Shown here piece after piece: positions 10,186-16,429 of a DNA stretch of 38,391 nucleotides. Location of the stretch: assembly GCA_018242525.1 (NCBI GenBank), contig JAFEBS010000008.1, forward strand, positions 116,431-154,821, read 5' to 3'. The notes beneath the pieces are model-generated. The model saw only the letters and a program-made list of their open reading frames with translations, did no database searches and was not told the DNA's origin. Every line of letters starts with the position of its first letter. Position 1 is the stretch's first letter. Made by a program: the position numbers and the translations under genes. This DNA comes from Planctomycetota bacterium (GTDB lineage: Bacteria; Planctomycetota; Planctomycetia; Planctomycetales; Planctomycetaceae).

Positions 10186-10262
10186 CCCATTCGGGGCGTG
10201 CGATTTTCACAGTGAATCCATTGCCCTCCAAAGGGTCAGCCCCCTTTTTGCCGTGGGCTGCT
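10186..10262 (+). repeat. Dispersed intergenic repeat, family D copy 1
   Basis: This contains GGTCTGACCCATTCGGGG at the left and GGGTCAGCCCCCTTTTTG at the right, around GCGATTTTCACAGTGAATC. The reverse complement of 22857-22935 carries the same order with several substitutions. It lies between flgC and fliE, so it would be transcribed within the flagellar operon. Confidence 0.5.
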
Positions 10263-10707
10263 AACCGCGGACGATGGCGAGCGCCTGCTGATTCATATCC
10301 ACAAACGATTGTGCGGCTTTCAGATTGGCTTCGTACGCCCGCGTTGCCGTAATCAGATTGACCATTTCGATCGGAAGATTGACGTTGGGCATCGTGACAA
10401 ACCCGTTGGAATCGGCGTCCGGGTGACCGGGGTCAAACTTGGTGGGGAGTTCCGATGTATCGTCGACGACTCCGACAGTCCGGACACCTGCCAGGCCCGA
10501 GGCCTCATTGGAGCCATGTTTTCCAGGTCCTGCGGGATTTAAAGCGGTTTCGAACACGACATCCTTCCGGCGGTACGGTCCTCCTTCGGGAGTCCGGGTG
10601 ACGGAGGCGTTGGCGATGTTGTTGGCGACCACTTCCATCCGCAACCGCTCGGCGGTCAGACCGGAAGCGCTGATGTTGAACGCGCCCAATGACGTATCGA
10701 AGCCCAT
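10261..10707 (-). CDS. flgC: Flagellar basal-body rod protein FlgC
   Basis: The 148-residue protein starts at 10707 (MGFDTSLGAFNISASGLTAE); an AGGAGGG ribosome-binding site a few bases upstream decides this start over the in-frame codon at 10725. The N-terminal rod signature ASGLTAERLRMEVVANNIAN is present, followed by the FlgC-type PYRRKDVVFE region. The C-terminus contains MPNVNLPIEMVNLITATRAY and QSFVDMNQQALAIVRG, the conserved helix of rod and hook proteins. It polymerises in the proximal rod with FlgB and FlgF. Confidence 0.95.
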   Translation of the reverse strand: MGFDTSLGAFNISASGLTAERLRMEVVANNIANASVTRTPEGGPYRRKDVVFETALNPAGPGKHGSNEASGLAGVRTVGVVDDTSELPTKFDPGHPDADSNGFVTMPNVNLPIEMVNLITATRAYEANLKAAQSFVDMNQQALAIVRG

Positions 10708-10730
10708 CTGAACCCTCCTGAGCAATTCGA

Positions 10731-11090
10731 TTATTGCCCGCTGATCGCCCGACGCATCATCGCAGTCTTGGTGGCGACGATCTGCAGGTAGGTGTTGTTG
10801 AGCAAGGTGTTCTTGTTCAACCTCATCATTTCACGATCGATATCCACATTGTTGCCGTCCAGCCTGGCCGGGGACGTGGTGTCCTCCACGATTTCGGGCT
10901 GCAGCTTCGAAATCCCCTGATCACCGTACCTCTCCATGTGTTGCGTCAATGACTGGTCAAACGAAACATCCAGTTTGTGATAGCCGGGAGTATTGACGTT
11001 GGCGACATTCTGCGACAACAACTTGTGCCGCAAAACGGTGACATCCACCATCTTGGACAGCAGATCGAATTGTGAAGGTGTAACGGCCAT
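10731..11090 (-). CDS. flgB: Flagellar basal-body rod protein FlgB
   Basis: Read from 11090 the protein is 119 residues (MAVTPSQFDLLSKMVDVTVL onward). It carries the rod-protein motif LLSQNVANVNTPGYHKLDVSF and the C-terminal MMRLNKNTLLNNTYLQIVAT. The frame is open to 11180, but that extension (MRPAPQFGLKPAPTRVF) lacks homology. No strong ribosome-binding site precedes 11090, so the exact start is less sure. It is the first gene of the flagellar cluster, 155 bases after the end of the TIR gene on the same strand. Confidence 0.9.
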   Translation of the reverse strand: MAVTPSQFDLLSKMVDVTVLRHKLLSQNVANVNTPGYHKLDVSFDQSLTQHMERYGDQGISKLQPEIVEDTTSPARLDGNNVDIDREMMRLNKNTLLNNTYLQIVATKTAMMRRAISGQ

Positions 11091-11245
11091 ATCGACTGTA
11101 TCGGTTGTGCCGAAAGTCCGAGTTGAACCGAAGACACGGGTCGGGGCGGGTTTGAGACCGAACTGAGGTGCCGGACGCACGACCCGGTGGCGATCGGCAT
11201 GAATTGCCGGTCGCAGAATTGCGATTTTTGAGATTTCGAGTCACC

Positions 11246-12430
11246 TCACGTGAGGAAACTCGACCACGCCAGTGAGACGAGAGTCAAGACGCCGGTAACC
11301 CCCAGTGATAAGACAACGAAGAGGGCTGCGGCAGCAGCAGAACGAAGTCTCGAAACTTGATTCAGGCGGCGATAGGCTCCCCATCCAGCACACATCCAGG
11401 TCGCCAGCGCGCCCATTCCGATGACCGCAATGGCACAGATCCATGGAATCGCCGGTCCAGTCAGAATCTGCGATAGATTGCCCCGGGTGAAGTCCGACCC
11501 CGTTCCGTGAAGAAGTGATGCCATGAACCTTCGATACAGTTCAGGGTCAACGGCGAACGCGATACCGCAGAAAATCGAGAACCAGAAAACCTGGATCCAT
11601 TCGACAACGCCCCAGAAGTAGAACGTGACGTGAAACATGTTCCGCACATCGGCGTGACCGCGAACGAGTCGCCAGGCGAGGCAGAGCGCACTGGTGTACC
11701 CAGCGAATTGAAGGACTGAAAACACCGCGTTTTGCACGATAAACCCAAGACTCGCCTGGGGAATGAAGATTGGACTGACAAGCCATGTCAACAGGACAGT
11801 AATTACCCAGAACCAAAGGCCGTTCTTGATATCCTCCTGTTCTTGAATCACTTTCTGATCAATGAATCGCCCTGGAGATCGAATAAGATTAATAACATTG
11901 ACGGCGTAGTTGACGACCGTGATCATCGCCTGATTCACGAATCCAGCCACGCGGTTCAGGTCGGATATTTCGGGGAGTGGCAGGCCCAATTCGGCCATCA
12001 GTCGATCCATGTCCTGATGAAAATCGGGATCAGGTCGAACGATCGCGGCGTTGAGATAACTCAGTTTTCGCAAGCTCTCAGGCAGCGCATCGGCAGAGGG
12101 GATTCTGGCTTTGCCAATCAGGATTGGAATGACCTTTACTCCTCGCGACAGCGCCGTTTCCACCTCGATCCGGACAGGGTCATTGTGATCGTCCAGGCGT
12201 CGGCGGCCCGAGGAGTCCGTCATATCGAGCCATCGGTCGCCAAGGATGGCGAAGAAAACTTCGCATTTGGACAATGACTCCGCGATGATTTCACGAAAAT
12301 CCGCGCCTCGGGGAATGTTATCAAGGTCCCTGAAAAGCGCCTCCTTGCCCACCGCCTGTTTCAACCGATCATAAATACGATCGGTCATGTATTGGCTGTC
12401 GTCGCGACGGTAAGAAAGAAACGCCTTCAT
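11246..12430 (-). CDS. TIR-domain protein with C-terminal multi-pass membrane domain
   Basis: The 394-residue protein (start at 12430, MKAFLSYRRDDSQYM) has a TIR domain over about residues 1-135: the opening FLSYRRDD box, DLDNIPRGADFREII, VFFAILGDRWLD and VRIEVETAL. Glu89 in that last segment aligns by eye with the catalytic glutamate of NAD-cleaving TIR proteins. Roughly residues 195-390 contain five or six hydrophobic helices (for example LWFWVITVLLTWLVSPIFI and IPWICAIAVIGMGALATWMC). Such fusions may be membrane-attached effectors in anti-phage or cell-death systems, but stand-alone TIR-membrane proteins also exist with unknown roles. No partner sensor gene is adjacent; it is transcribed away from the cassette array. 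Confidence 0.82.
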   Translation of the reverse strand: MKAFLSYRRDDSQYMTDRIYDRLKQAVGKEALFRDLDNIPRGADFREIIAESLSKCEVFFAILGDRWLDMTDSSGRRRLDDHNDPVRIEVETALSRGVKVIPILIGKARIPSADALPESLRKLSYLNAAIVRPDPDFHQDMDRLMAELGLPLPEISDLNRVAGFVNQAMITVVNYAVNVINLIRSPGRFIDQKVIQEQEDIKNGLWFWVITVLLTWLVSPIFIPQASLGFIVQNAVFSVLQFAGYTSALCLAWRLVRGHADVRNMFHVTFYFWGVVEWIQVFWFSIFCGIAFAVDPELYRRFMASLLHGTGSDFTRGNLSQILTGPAIPWICAIAVIGMGALATWMCAGWGAYRRLNQVSRLRSAAAAALFVVLSLGVTGVLTLVSLAWSSFLT

Positions 12431-12542
12431 GACCAAACGCCTTAGTTCGTTGACCGCGTGTGCAGGCAGCGGCAAATCCACCACTTGGCAGAACAGTGAT
12501 ACAAAACTGGGATCTCCGTTTTCAATCAGGCACGGTGAACTG

Positions 12543-12658
12543 CAGGGCGATCGCCTTTTTCAAATTGAGAATCGGGTGCCACGGTCTTGGAGTCCGCGAC
12601 AAAGCCGTGCCGATCGAGCACTCGCGTGGCCTTACCGAAGACGGTAAGACCGTGGCAC
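12543..12658. repeat. Palindromic element family B, truncated copy
   Basis: The left end starts CAGGGCGATCGCC, identical to the terminal repeat of the complete element at 21264. The interior GGTGCCACGGTCTTGGAGTC and following bases match positions 1-60 in reverse. The right terminal repeat is missing; sequence similarity ends after the CCGTGGCAC near 12658. It lies between the TIR gene and the cassette array. The rest of 12431-12966 has no recognisable gene. Confidence 0.6.
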
Positions 12659-12987
12659 AGGCTTCAGCCTGCCAGGGTTTCGGCGGAAATCCGCGTCGAA
12701 CTCCATCCCAACACGCGCGGGTACCAGAGGACCTCAACCCAATCGCGACAGGCTCGCACGGAGAATCCGAGCACACTTGGTGAGAATACAGCAACTGCGC
12801 AGATTTGGGTTGTTCTGCAGACGTCTGCAGATTGCTAATAGACAGAGGTCCGCAGAAAGCCCCGGAATTGCCGCGGACAAAGGATTTTGTTGACATTCAC
12901 ACCGCCAATAGACAGACTTTTGTGCCGAGTCCACCGGTGTGGTAGACCGAATTCTGTAGAATAGTTGTTAGCCAAAGGCACACAATC

Positions 12988-13614
12988 GTGTCCTGGCCCG
13001 AAGCCTACCGCGAACTGCTGCCGCACATCGTGCGAATATCCACCAGCGCTGGATTCGGCACCGGGTTCGTCTGCATGCACAATCCGGTGCGCACCCATGT
13101 TGGGATTGCTACTGCGTGGCACGTCATCAGCGATGCGCACTCTCGCCAACAGCCGATTGAGTTCGTCCACTATTGCTCGAAGAAGAGGATAGCCCTCGGC
13201 TTTGAAGATCGGATCGTATTCTCCAATCCCGCCAGAGACTCCGCCGTCATATTCTTTCTTCAGCCGTTCCTCCCACTGCCTCTGCGCGCTCTTGAGCTGT
13301 TCCCACCCACGCAACTCAGCATCGGATCGGAGGTCGCTTGGGTTGGATTTCCTCGCATCGGAATCGACGGCGAACTCTGTTTCTTTGCCGGGCACATTAG
13401 CGCCAACATTACCAGTCGCGATGCGTACTTCGTAGATGGCGTCTCCATCCACGGCCTCAGCGGCGGACCCGTCGTCTACAACGACGGTACGCTCCAAATT
13501 ATCGGTGTCGTTACTGAATACCATGACAATGACCGCCTTCCAGGCCTACTTCTGGCTCTGGATGTTTCCGATTTTCATTTGGTCGCAAAAACAGTCAATC
13601 CGGAAAACGGCTAA
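12988..13614 (+). CDS. Cassette 1: trypsin-like serine protease
   Basis: The 208-residue protein (GTG start, AAAGG upstream) has the S1/HtrA-like triad: His45 in IATAWHVI, Asp84 in ARDSAVIF and Ser158 in GLSGGPVV. FGTGFVC near residue 23 corresponds to the first strand of the fold. There is no signal peptide, so it is probably cytoplasmic, and there is no PDZ domain. The stop codon TAA lies inside the left box of the attC site that follows, a common cassette arrangement. The target is unknown. Trypsin-like proteases without signal peptides occur in some bacterial conflict systems, but no adjacent partner proves that here. Confidence 0.8.
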   Translation: MSWPEAYRELLPHIVRISTSAGFGTGFVCMHNPVRTHVGIATAWHVISDAHSRQQPIEFVHYCSKKRIALGFEDRIVFSNPARDSAVIFFLQPFLPLPLRALELFPPTQLSIGSEVAWVGFPRIGIDGELCFFAGHISANITSRDAYFVDGVSIHGLSGGPVVYNDGTLQIIGVVTEYHDNDRLPGLLLALDVSDFHLVAKTVNPENG

Positions 13615-13680
13615 CAAGTCGGTCAACTTGACGCCCCGCCGCTTGGGGCGTCGGGCCGCAAGTTACCTTTGGTGTTCGGC
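13609..13680 (+). other. attC recombination site 1
   Basis: Left box GGCTAAC (13609-13615), inner left arm GGTCAACTTGAC from 13621, inner right arm GCAAGTTACC from 13658, and right box GTTCGGC (13674-13680). The inner arms pair except for an extra C and an extra A on the left. At 72 bp it is shorter than the other four, and its central part is a GC-rich hairpin instead of the shared 50-base loop. The outer boxes do not match each other, because the right box belongs to the next cassette. Confidence 0.8.
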
Positions 13681-13694
13681 GGAGTAACGTCGCG

Positions 13695-14051
13695 ATGCAC
13701 GAAGGCCGCAGTCTCCTTGGGTTGGATCAACCACATAGCTTTTTGGAGAAGCTCGGCCTGTTCTTGACGACTCTGATAATGGGGCCGCTCATTGCCGGGC
13801 TCATTTTTCTCGGAATCGGGTATCTGGGGTCGCCGTGGCGAGAAGTTGCAACTTGGGTCTCCGAATCGCTGGCCGTATTCTGGATTTGCCTTCTGGTTTT
13901 CATTTGGTGGCGTCCAACCTGGTTTCGCAGGATCTACCTGCCAGTCGAGCAGAAAGTTGTGATTGCCATTCGCATCATCGGAATGGGGTTCTTCGCCTAC
14001 TTTGCTATAGTGATCTTCGTCGGGTGGCTTCGGGCCATGAATTTCGTCTAG
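13695..14051 (+). CDS. Cassette 2: small membrane protein of unknown function
   Basis: The 118-residue protein has three hydrophobic helices: FLTTLIMGPLIAGLIFLGIG (about 22-43), LAVFWICLLVFIWW (about 59-72) and a C-terminal IGMGFFAYFAIVIFVGW. The short N-terminus carries a few charged residues. GGAG lies about ten bases before the ATG, just inside the cassette start, so translation signals travel with the cassette. I do not recognise the family. It ends nine bases before attC 2. Confidence 0.7.
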   Translation: MHEGRSLLGLDQPHSFLEKLGLFLTTLIMGPLIAGLIFLGIGYLGSPWREVATWVSESLAVFWICLLVFIWWRPTWFRRIYLPVEQKVVIAIRIIGMGFFAYFAIVIFVGWLRAMNFV

Positions 14052-14060
14052 CCCATCCAC

Positions 14061-14168
14061 GCCGAACTAGGCGGTCAACTTGACCCGCAGTTGCTGGTGG
14101 TTCATAGTGTTGGCGTGTTGATTGGAAGCCCGTCATTCAGCGCGGGCAAGTTACCTTGGACGTTCGGC
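14061..14168 (+). other. attC recombination site 2
   Basis: Left box GCCGAAC (14061-14067) is the exact complement of the right box GTTCGGC (14162-14168). The inner arms are GGTCAACTTGACCCGC (14073-14088) and GCGGGCAAGTTACC (14142-14155). They pair fully apart from one C and one A in the left arm. Length is 108 bp, the same as sites 3, 4 and 5, and most loop bases are shared with them. Confidence 0.88.
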
Positions 14169-14189
14169 GTTGCGGCGCGATAGAGGATT

Positions 14190-14217
14190 ACCACGAAGGA
14201 CACGAAGAGCACGAAGA
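14190..14217 (+). repeat. 28-bp inverted repeat, left arm, flanking the GxxExxY gene
   Basis: The arm consists of three tandem 9-base units of the form CACGAAGNN. Its reverse complement occurs without mismatch at 14590-14617. The A of the GxxExxY start codon is the last base of this arm, so the repeat also forms the leader of the gene. Confidence 0.85.
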
Positions 14218-14588
14218 TGGAATTTGACGAGCTTTCCAATCGCGTGATCGGTTGTGCGATCGAAGTTCATCGATTCCTCGGTCCTGGGTTGCTCGAATCC
14301 GCCTATGAGCAGTGTTTGGCGCATGAGTTGAATTGTCATGGAATTGCCTTCCAGGTTCAGTACCCGCAGCCGGTGCAATACAAGGACATTCAACTGGATT
14401 GTGGATATCGAATCGACATCCTGGTCGAAAGCCAACTCATCGTTGAACTCAAGAGCGTCGAGGTCATCAAGGGGATTCATGAGGCCCAACTGCTGACTTA
14501 CATGAAGCTGGCAGGAGTGAAGATCGGGCTCCTCATCAATTTCAACAACACCCGACTCAAAGACGGTATCAAGCGATTTGTTCTCTGA
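14217..14588 (+). CDS. Cassette 3: GxxExxY protein (PD-(D/E)XK nuclease-like)
   Basis: The 123-residue protein matches the GxxExxY family: GLLESAYEQCL at about residues 24-34 contains the name-giving motif. YRIDILVESQLIVELKSVE around 62-80 has the D...ExK pattern of the PD-(D/E)XK nuclease fold. QLLTYMKLAGVKIGLLINFN is also typical. Biochemical function is not established for the family. The gene is bracketed by a perfect inverted repeat (14190-14217 and 14590-14617) that includes its start codon and begins two bases after its stop. The only ribosome-binding candidate is weak and lies inside the repeat. Confidence 0.88.
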   Translation: MEFDELSNRVIGCAIEVHRFLGPGLLESAYEQCLAHELNCHGIAFQVQYPQPVQYKDIQLDCGYRIDILVESQLIVELKSVEVIKGIHEAQLLTYMKLAGVKIGLLINFNNTRLKDGIKRFVL

Positions 14589-14589
14589 T

Positions 14590-14617
14590 TCTTCGTGCTC
14601 TTCGTGTCCTTCGTGGT
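14590..14617 (-). repeat. 28-bp inverted repeat, right arm, flanking the GxxExxY gene
   Basis: This is the exact reverse complement of 14190-14217. It lies between the GxxExxY stop codon and attC 3. The transcript of the gene could fold with both ends paired. Confidence 0.85.
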
Positions 14618-14621
14618 GAAA

Positions 14622-14729
14622 GCCGAACGAGGCGGTCAACTTGACCCGCAGTCGCTGGCGATTCAAAGTGTTGGTGTGTCGATTGGAGGCCCGCCCTTCA
14701 TCGCGGGCAAGTTACCTTGGTCGTTCGGC
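14622..14729 (+). other. attC recombination site 3
   Basis: Left box GCCGAAC (14622-14628) and right box GTTCGGC (14723-14729) are complementary. The inner arms are GGTCAACTTGACCCGC and GCGGGCAAGTTACC, with the same two unpaired left-arm bases. Length is 108 bp and the loop closely matches sites 2 and 4. Confidence 0.88.
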
Positions 14730-14742
14730 TGGCGGAAGAACC

Positions 14743-15216
14743 ATGGCTTTCGAGCTTGTTACCGAGATGAAGACCCGTTTAACGGAACTGCGCCTGCGTT
14801 GGCAAGACGAGATCAATTCGCATGGATTTGTTGTTGAGATCCTACCTTTGTTTGATCGAGACACATGGCGCGGAGGTTTCTTGCCATTCAAGCTCATGGC
14901 GCTCCCAGAGAAGTACCTGTTCGGATTGACCAATTCCGTTCAGATCTCTGGATTCGAAGTCTCGTTCGCTTCAGATTCGGCACACTTTCGATCGGCGTCG
15001 GGCCGCCCCATCGCGGAGTTGATACTCCAATGCTACGGAGCAGCTTCATTGGCGGTTATCTGCAACGGCCTTTACCACGATCTGCAGTCGGGACACTCAT
15101 TTGAGGGTGCCGCTGCCATAAAACAAGCTCATTCAGAGATCATGGCTTATCAGCCGTACATTGATCAACATGCTCGCGTACAACATCCGTTTACAAAGTG
15201 GTCCGATTACAGTTGA
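14743..15216 (+). CDS. Cassette 4: unknown soluble protein
   Basis: The likely product is 157 residues from the ATG at 14743 (MAFELVTEMKTRLTELRLRW), preceded by GGCGGAAG. The longer in-frame reading from 14641 would translate attC 3 and is not credible. There is no signal peptide or membrane helix. Recognisable pieces are a charged N-terminal helix, an aromatic mixed region (FLPFKLMALPEKYLFGLTNS) and a central IAELILQCYGAASLAVICNG segment. I do not recognise the family. The TGA stop abuts the left box of attC 4, so gene and site are tightly packed. Confidence 0.65.
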   Translation: MAFELVTEMKTRLTELRLRWQDEINSHGFVVEILPLFDRDTWRGGFLPFKLMALPEKYLFGLTNSVQISGFEVSFASDSAHFRSASGRPIAELILQCYGAASLAVICNGLYHDLQSGHSFEGAAAIKQAHSEIMAYQPYIDQHARVQHPFTKWSDYS

Positions 15217-15324
15217 GCCGAACCAGTCGGTCAACTTGACCCGCAGTCGGTGGCGGTTCAAAGTGTTGGCGTGTTGATTGGATGCCCGTCTTTCAACGCG
15301 GGCAAGTTACCTTGGTCGTTCGGC
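15217..15324 (+). other. attC recombination site 4
   Basis: Left box GCCGAAC (15217-15223) and right box GTTCGGC (15318-15324) are complementary, with inner arms identical to sites 2 and 3. Length is 108 bp. Confidence 0.88.
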
Positions 15325-15328
15325 GAAA

Positions 15329-15799
15329 ATGCGAGCACGCCATTTCATATTCGCTGTCTTCGTGATCGTGGGGTGCTCACCTCATACGTCGGTGCTGGAA
15401 ATCTCTCCTGATTCGGTCGTAGTTCCGGATCACGTTCCAGATTCTTTTGATGCCACCAACAAGGATGGCACGCGCCAAGTGGTTAACGGAAGTCATCTTT
15501 ACGCACATCACTATGCAGCAGGATGGAATAGCTGTCGACGCGCGTACCTCAATGGCAGATTCGGCTTGATGCAATCAGAATCCGATCGCAGCTATAATCG
15601 TCTGATTCAAACGTGGGGCTGTGGAATCGAAGGGTGGCAAGCTGGAAATCTCGCATGCTTTGATGCGATCAAAGCATCGCGATCTCAAATCGATCCACGC
15701 AGCTCATTCATCTGCATCGCTGTCGCAGTAAGTCTAGGTGCCTTCGGTTTGTTTGCGCGACGCGGGCGACATCCGGGCCGAACCATTCGGTCAACTTGA
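15329..15799 (+). CDS. Cassette 5: putative lipoprotein of unknown function
   Basis: The 156-residue product starts at 15329 (MRARHFIFAVFVIVGCSPHT), four bases after attC 4. The hydrophobic N-terminus ends in VIVGC, a plausible lipobox with Cys16 as lipid attachment site. A second hydrophobic segment (SSFICIAVAVSLGAFGLFA) followed by arginines lies near the C-terminus, so it may also span the membrane. The middle contains LYAHHYAAGWNSCRRAYLNG, which I cannot assign. No clear ribosome-binding site precedes the ATG. The stop codon is inside the left arm of attC 5, so the last residues are encoded by the recombination site. Confidence 0.6.
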   Translation: MRARHFIFAVFVIVGCSPHTSVLEISPDSVVVPDHVPDSFDATNKDGTRQVVNGSHLYAHHYAAGWNSCRRAYLNGRFGLMQSESDRSYNRLIQTWGCGIEGWQAGNLACFDAIKASRSQIDPRSSFICIAVAVSLGAFGLFARRGRHPGRTIRST

Positions 15800-15884
15800 C
15801 CCGCAATCGTTGGTGGTTCAAAGTGGTGGTGTGTTGATTGGAAGCCCGTCGTCAATCGCGGGCAAGTTACCTTGGTCGTTGAAC
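15777..15884 (+). other. attC recombination site 5 (right end of the array)
   Basis: Left box GCCGAAC (15777-15783), the same inner arms as sites 2-4, 108 bp. The right box is GTTGAAC (15878-15884) rather than GTTCGGC, so the sequence to the right has a different origin from the other cassette starts. GTTGAAC fits the GTTRRRY consensus fully. No cassette gene follows. Confidence 0.85.
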
Positions 15885-16193
15885 TTAACCGCTTCGTTGG
15901 AGCGTGTACCGCAATCGCTTGAGTTGTGAGTCTCTCCGTCACCAACGAGTTGCTGGTCGCTGGTGTTTGGTGATCGCGTGTGGGTGATTGTCGTGGCATC
16001 GCGGATCGGTGGATCGCTGCTGCGTGGAGTTCGTCTGTCCGTCAGAACTGGATCGTTTCTGCCGGGGTCCGGTTGTAATTATGATGCCTGAAATAGGGAC
16101 TTGCGCGCGGTCCTGGGGGTGCGCATGCTGGGTTCGCAGTGGCCGCTGAAGTCGGCGGCGTGTGGCAGCCTGATTCGAACCCGGAGTGCGATC
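15885..16193. other. Gene-free stretch right of the cassette array
   Basis: I find no credible gene. The stretch opens with a 17-base segment (15883-15899, containing CTTAACCGCTTCGTTG) that recurs as a direct copy at 16667-16683, at the end of the transposase remnant. The rest is unassigned. Confidence 0.4.
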
Positions 16194-16292
16194 ATGACCT
16201 GGCAGGAACGCAACAAGGAAGTGCTGAAGCGGATGTCCGAAGACCTGTCGCTGCGGAATCTCGCAGCGGCGACGATAGATCGCAATACGTTC
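16194..16292 (+). pseudogene. Fragment resembling the N-terminal domain of a tyrosine recombinase
   Basis: Thirty-three codons read MTWQERNKEVLKRMSEDLSL followed by RNLAAATIDRNTF. The pattern 'RMxxDLxLRNLAxxTID' resembles the start of the SAM-like core-binding domain of phage-type integrases. After that the frame runs into a REP palindrome region with no recombinase sequence. The catalytic domain is absent. It does not look like the N-terminus of IntI1-type integron integrases, so I do not read it as the array's missing integrase. Confidence 0.4.
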
Positions 16293-16311
16293 AGCGGCGC
16301 TCCGAGTTTGC

Positions 16312-16407
16312 GGCCCAACGGGCCAGCCGTTCACCCAGCCCGGCCCCTTCGGGCCCCTTCGGGCCGGGAAACCGATCGCCATCGTGTTCTGAGAGGCCCA
16401 ACGGGCC
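16312..16407. repeat. REP-type palindromes upstream of the second transposase remnant
   Basis: GGCCCAACGGGCC occurs twice (16312-16324 and 16395-16407), each time followed by a similar RGYCGTTC. Between them, 16339-16368 holds two GGCCCCTTCGGGCC-like hairpins in tandem. Such palindromes beside an IS200-like gene are the expected setting of a REP-associated transposase. Confidence 0.6.
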
Positions 16408-16429
16408 GGTCGTTCGTCCTGGAGCCGCA

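Larger units (their letters stand above)
12967..15884 (+). mobile_element. Integron gene-cassette array lacking an integrase (CALIN), five cassettes
   Basis: Five plus-strand genes are each followed by an attC-like site (13609-13680, 14061-14168, 14622-14729, 15217-15324, 15777-15884). Inferred cassettes, cut between G and TT of each right-hand box, are 12968-13674, 13675-14162, 14163-14723, 14724-15318 and 15319-15878. The left boundary GTTAGCC (12967-12973) is the exact complement of the first site's GGCTAAC. This is what excision of cassette 1 as a circle would require. In every site the outer boxes pair and the inner arms pair with two unpaired left-arm bases. No tyrosine recombinase of the IntI type is found in the window; mobility would depend on an integrase elsewhere. 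Confidence 0.85.

Noticed and set aside
12890..12962. A TTGACA box at 12890-12895 and TAGAAT at 12957-12962 as a possible cassette promoter
   Set aside because: The gap between them is 61 bases, far from the usual 16-18, and neither box has a good partner at the right distance.
14641..14742. Upstream extension of the cassette 4 gene through attC 3
   Set aside because: It would translate the recombination site; the ATG at 14743 has a ribosome-binding site and lies just inside the cassette.
13609..15884. The regular repeats could be read as a CRISPR array or a simple dispersed repeat
   Set aside because: The units are 72-108 bp and separated by complete genes of 0.36-0.63 kb, not by spacers of about 30-40 bp, and they have the attC box structure. 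No cas gene is present.
16194..16292. Calling the recombinase fragment the missing integron integrase
   Set aside because: Only about 33 residues remain, the pattern fits phage-type integrases better than IntI, and it lies at the wrong end of the array for a typical integron with attI on the left.
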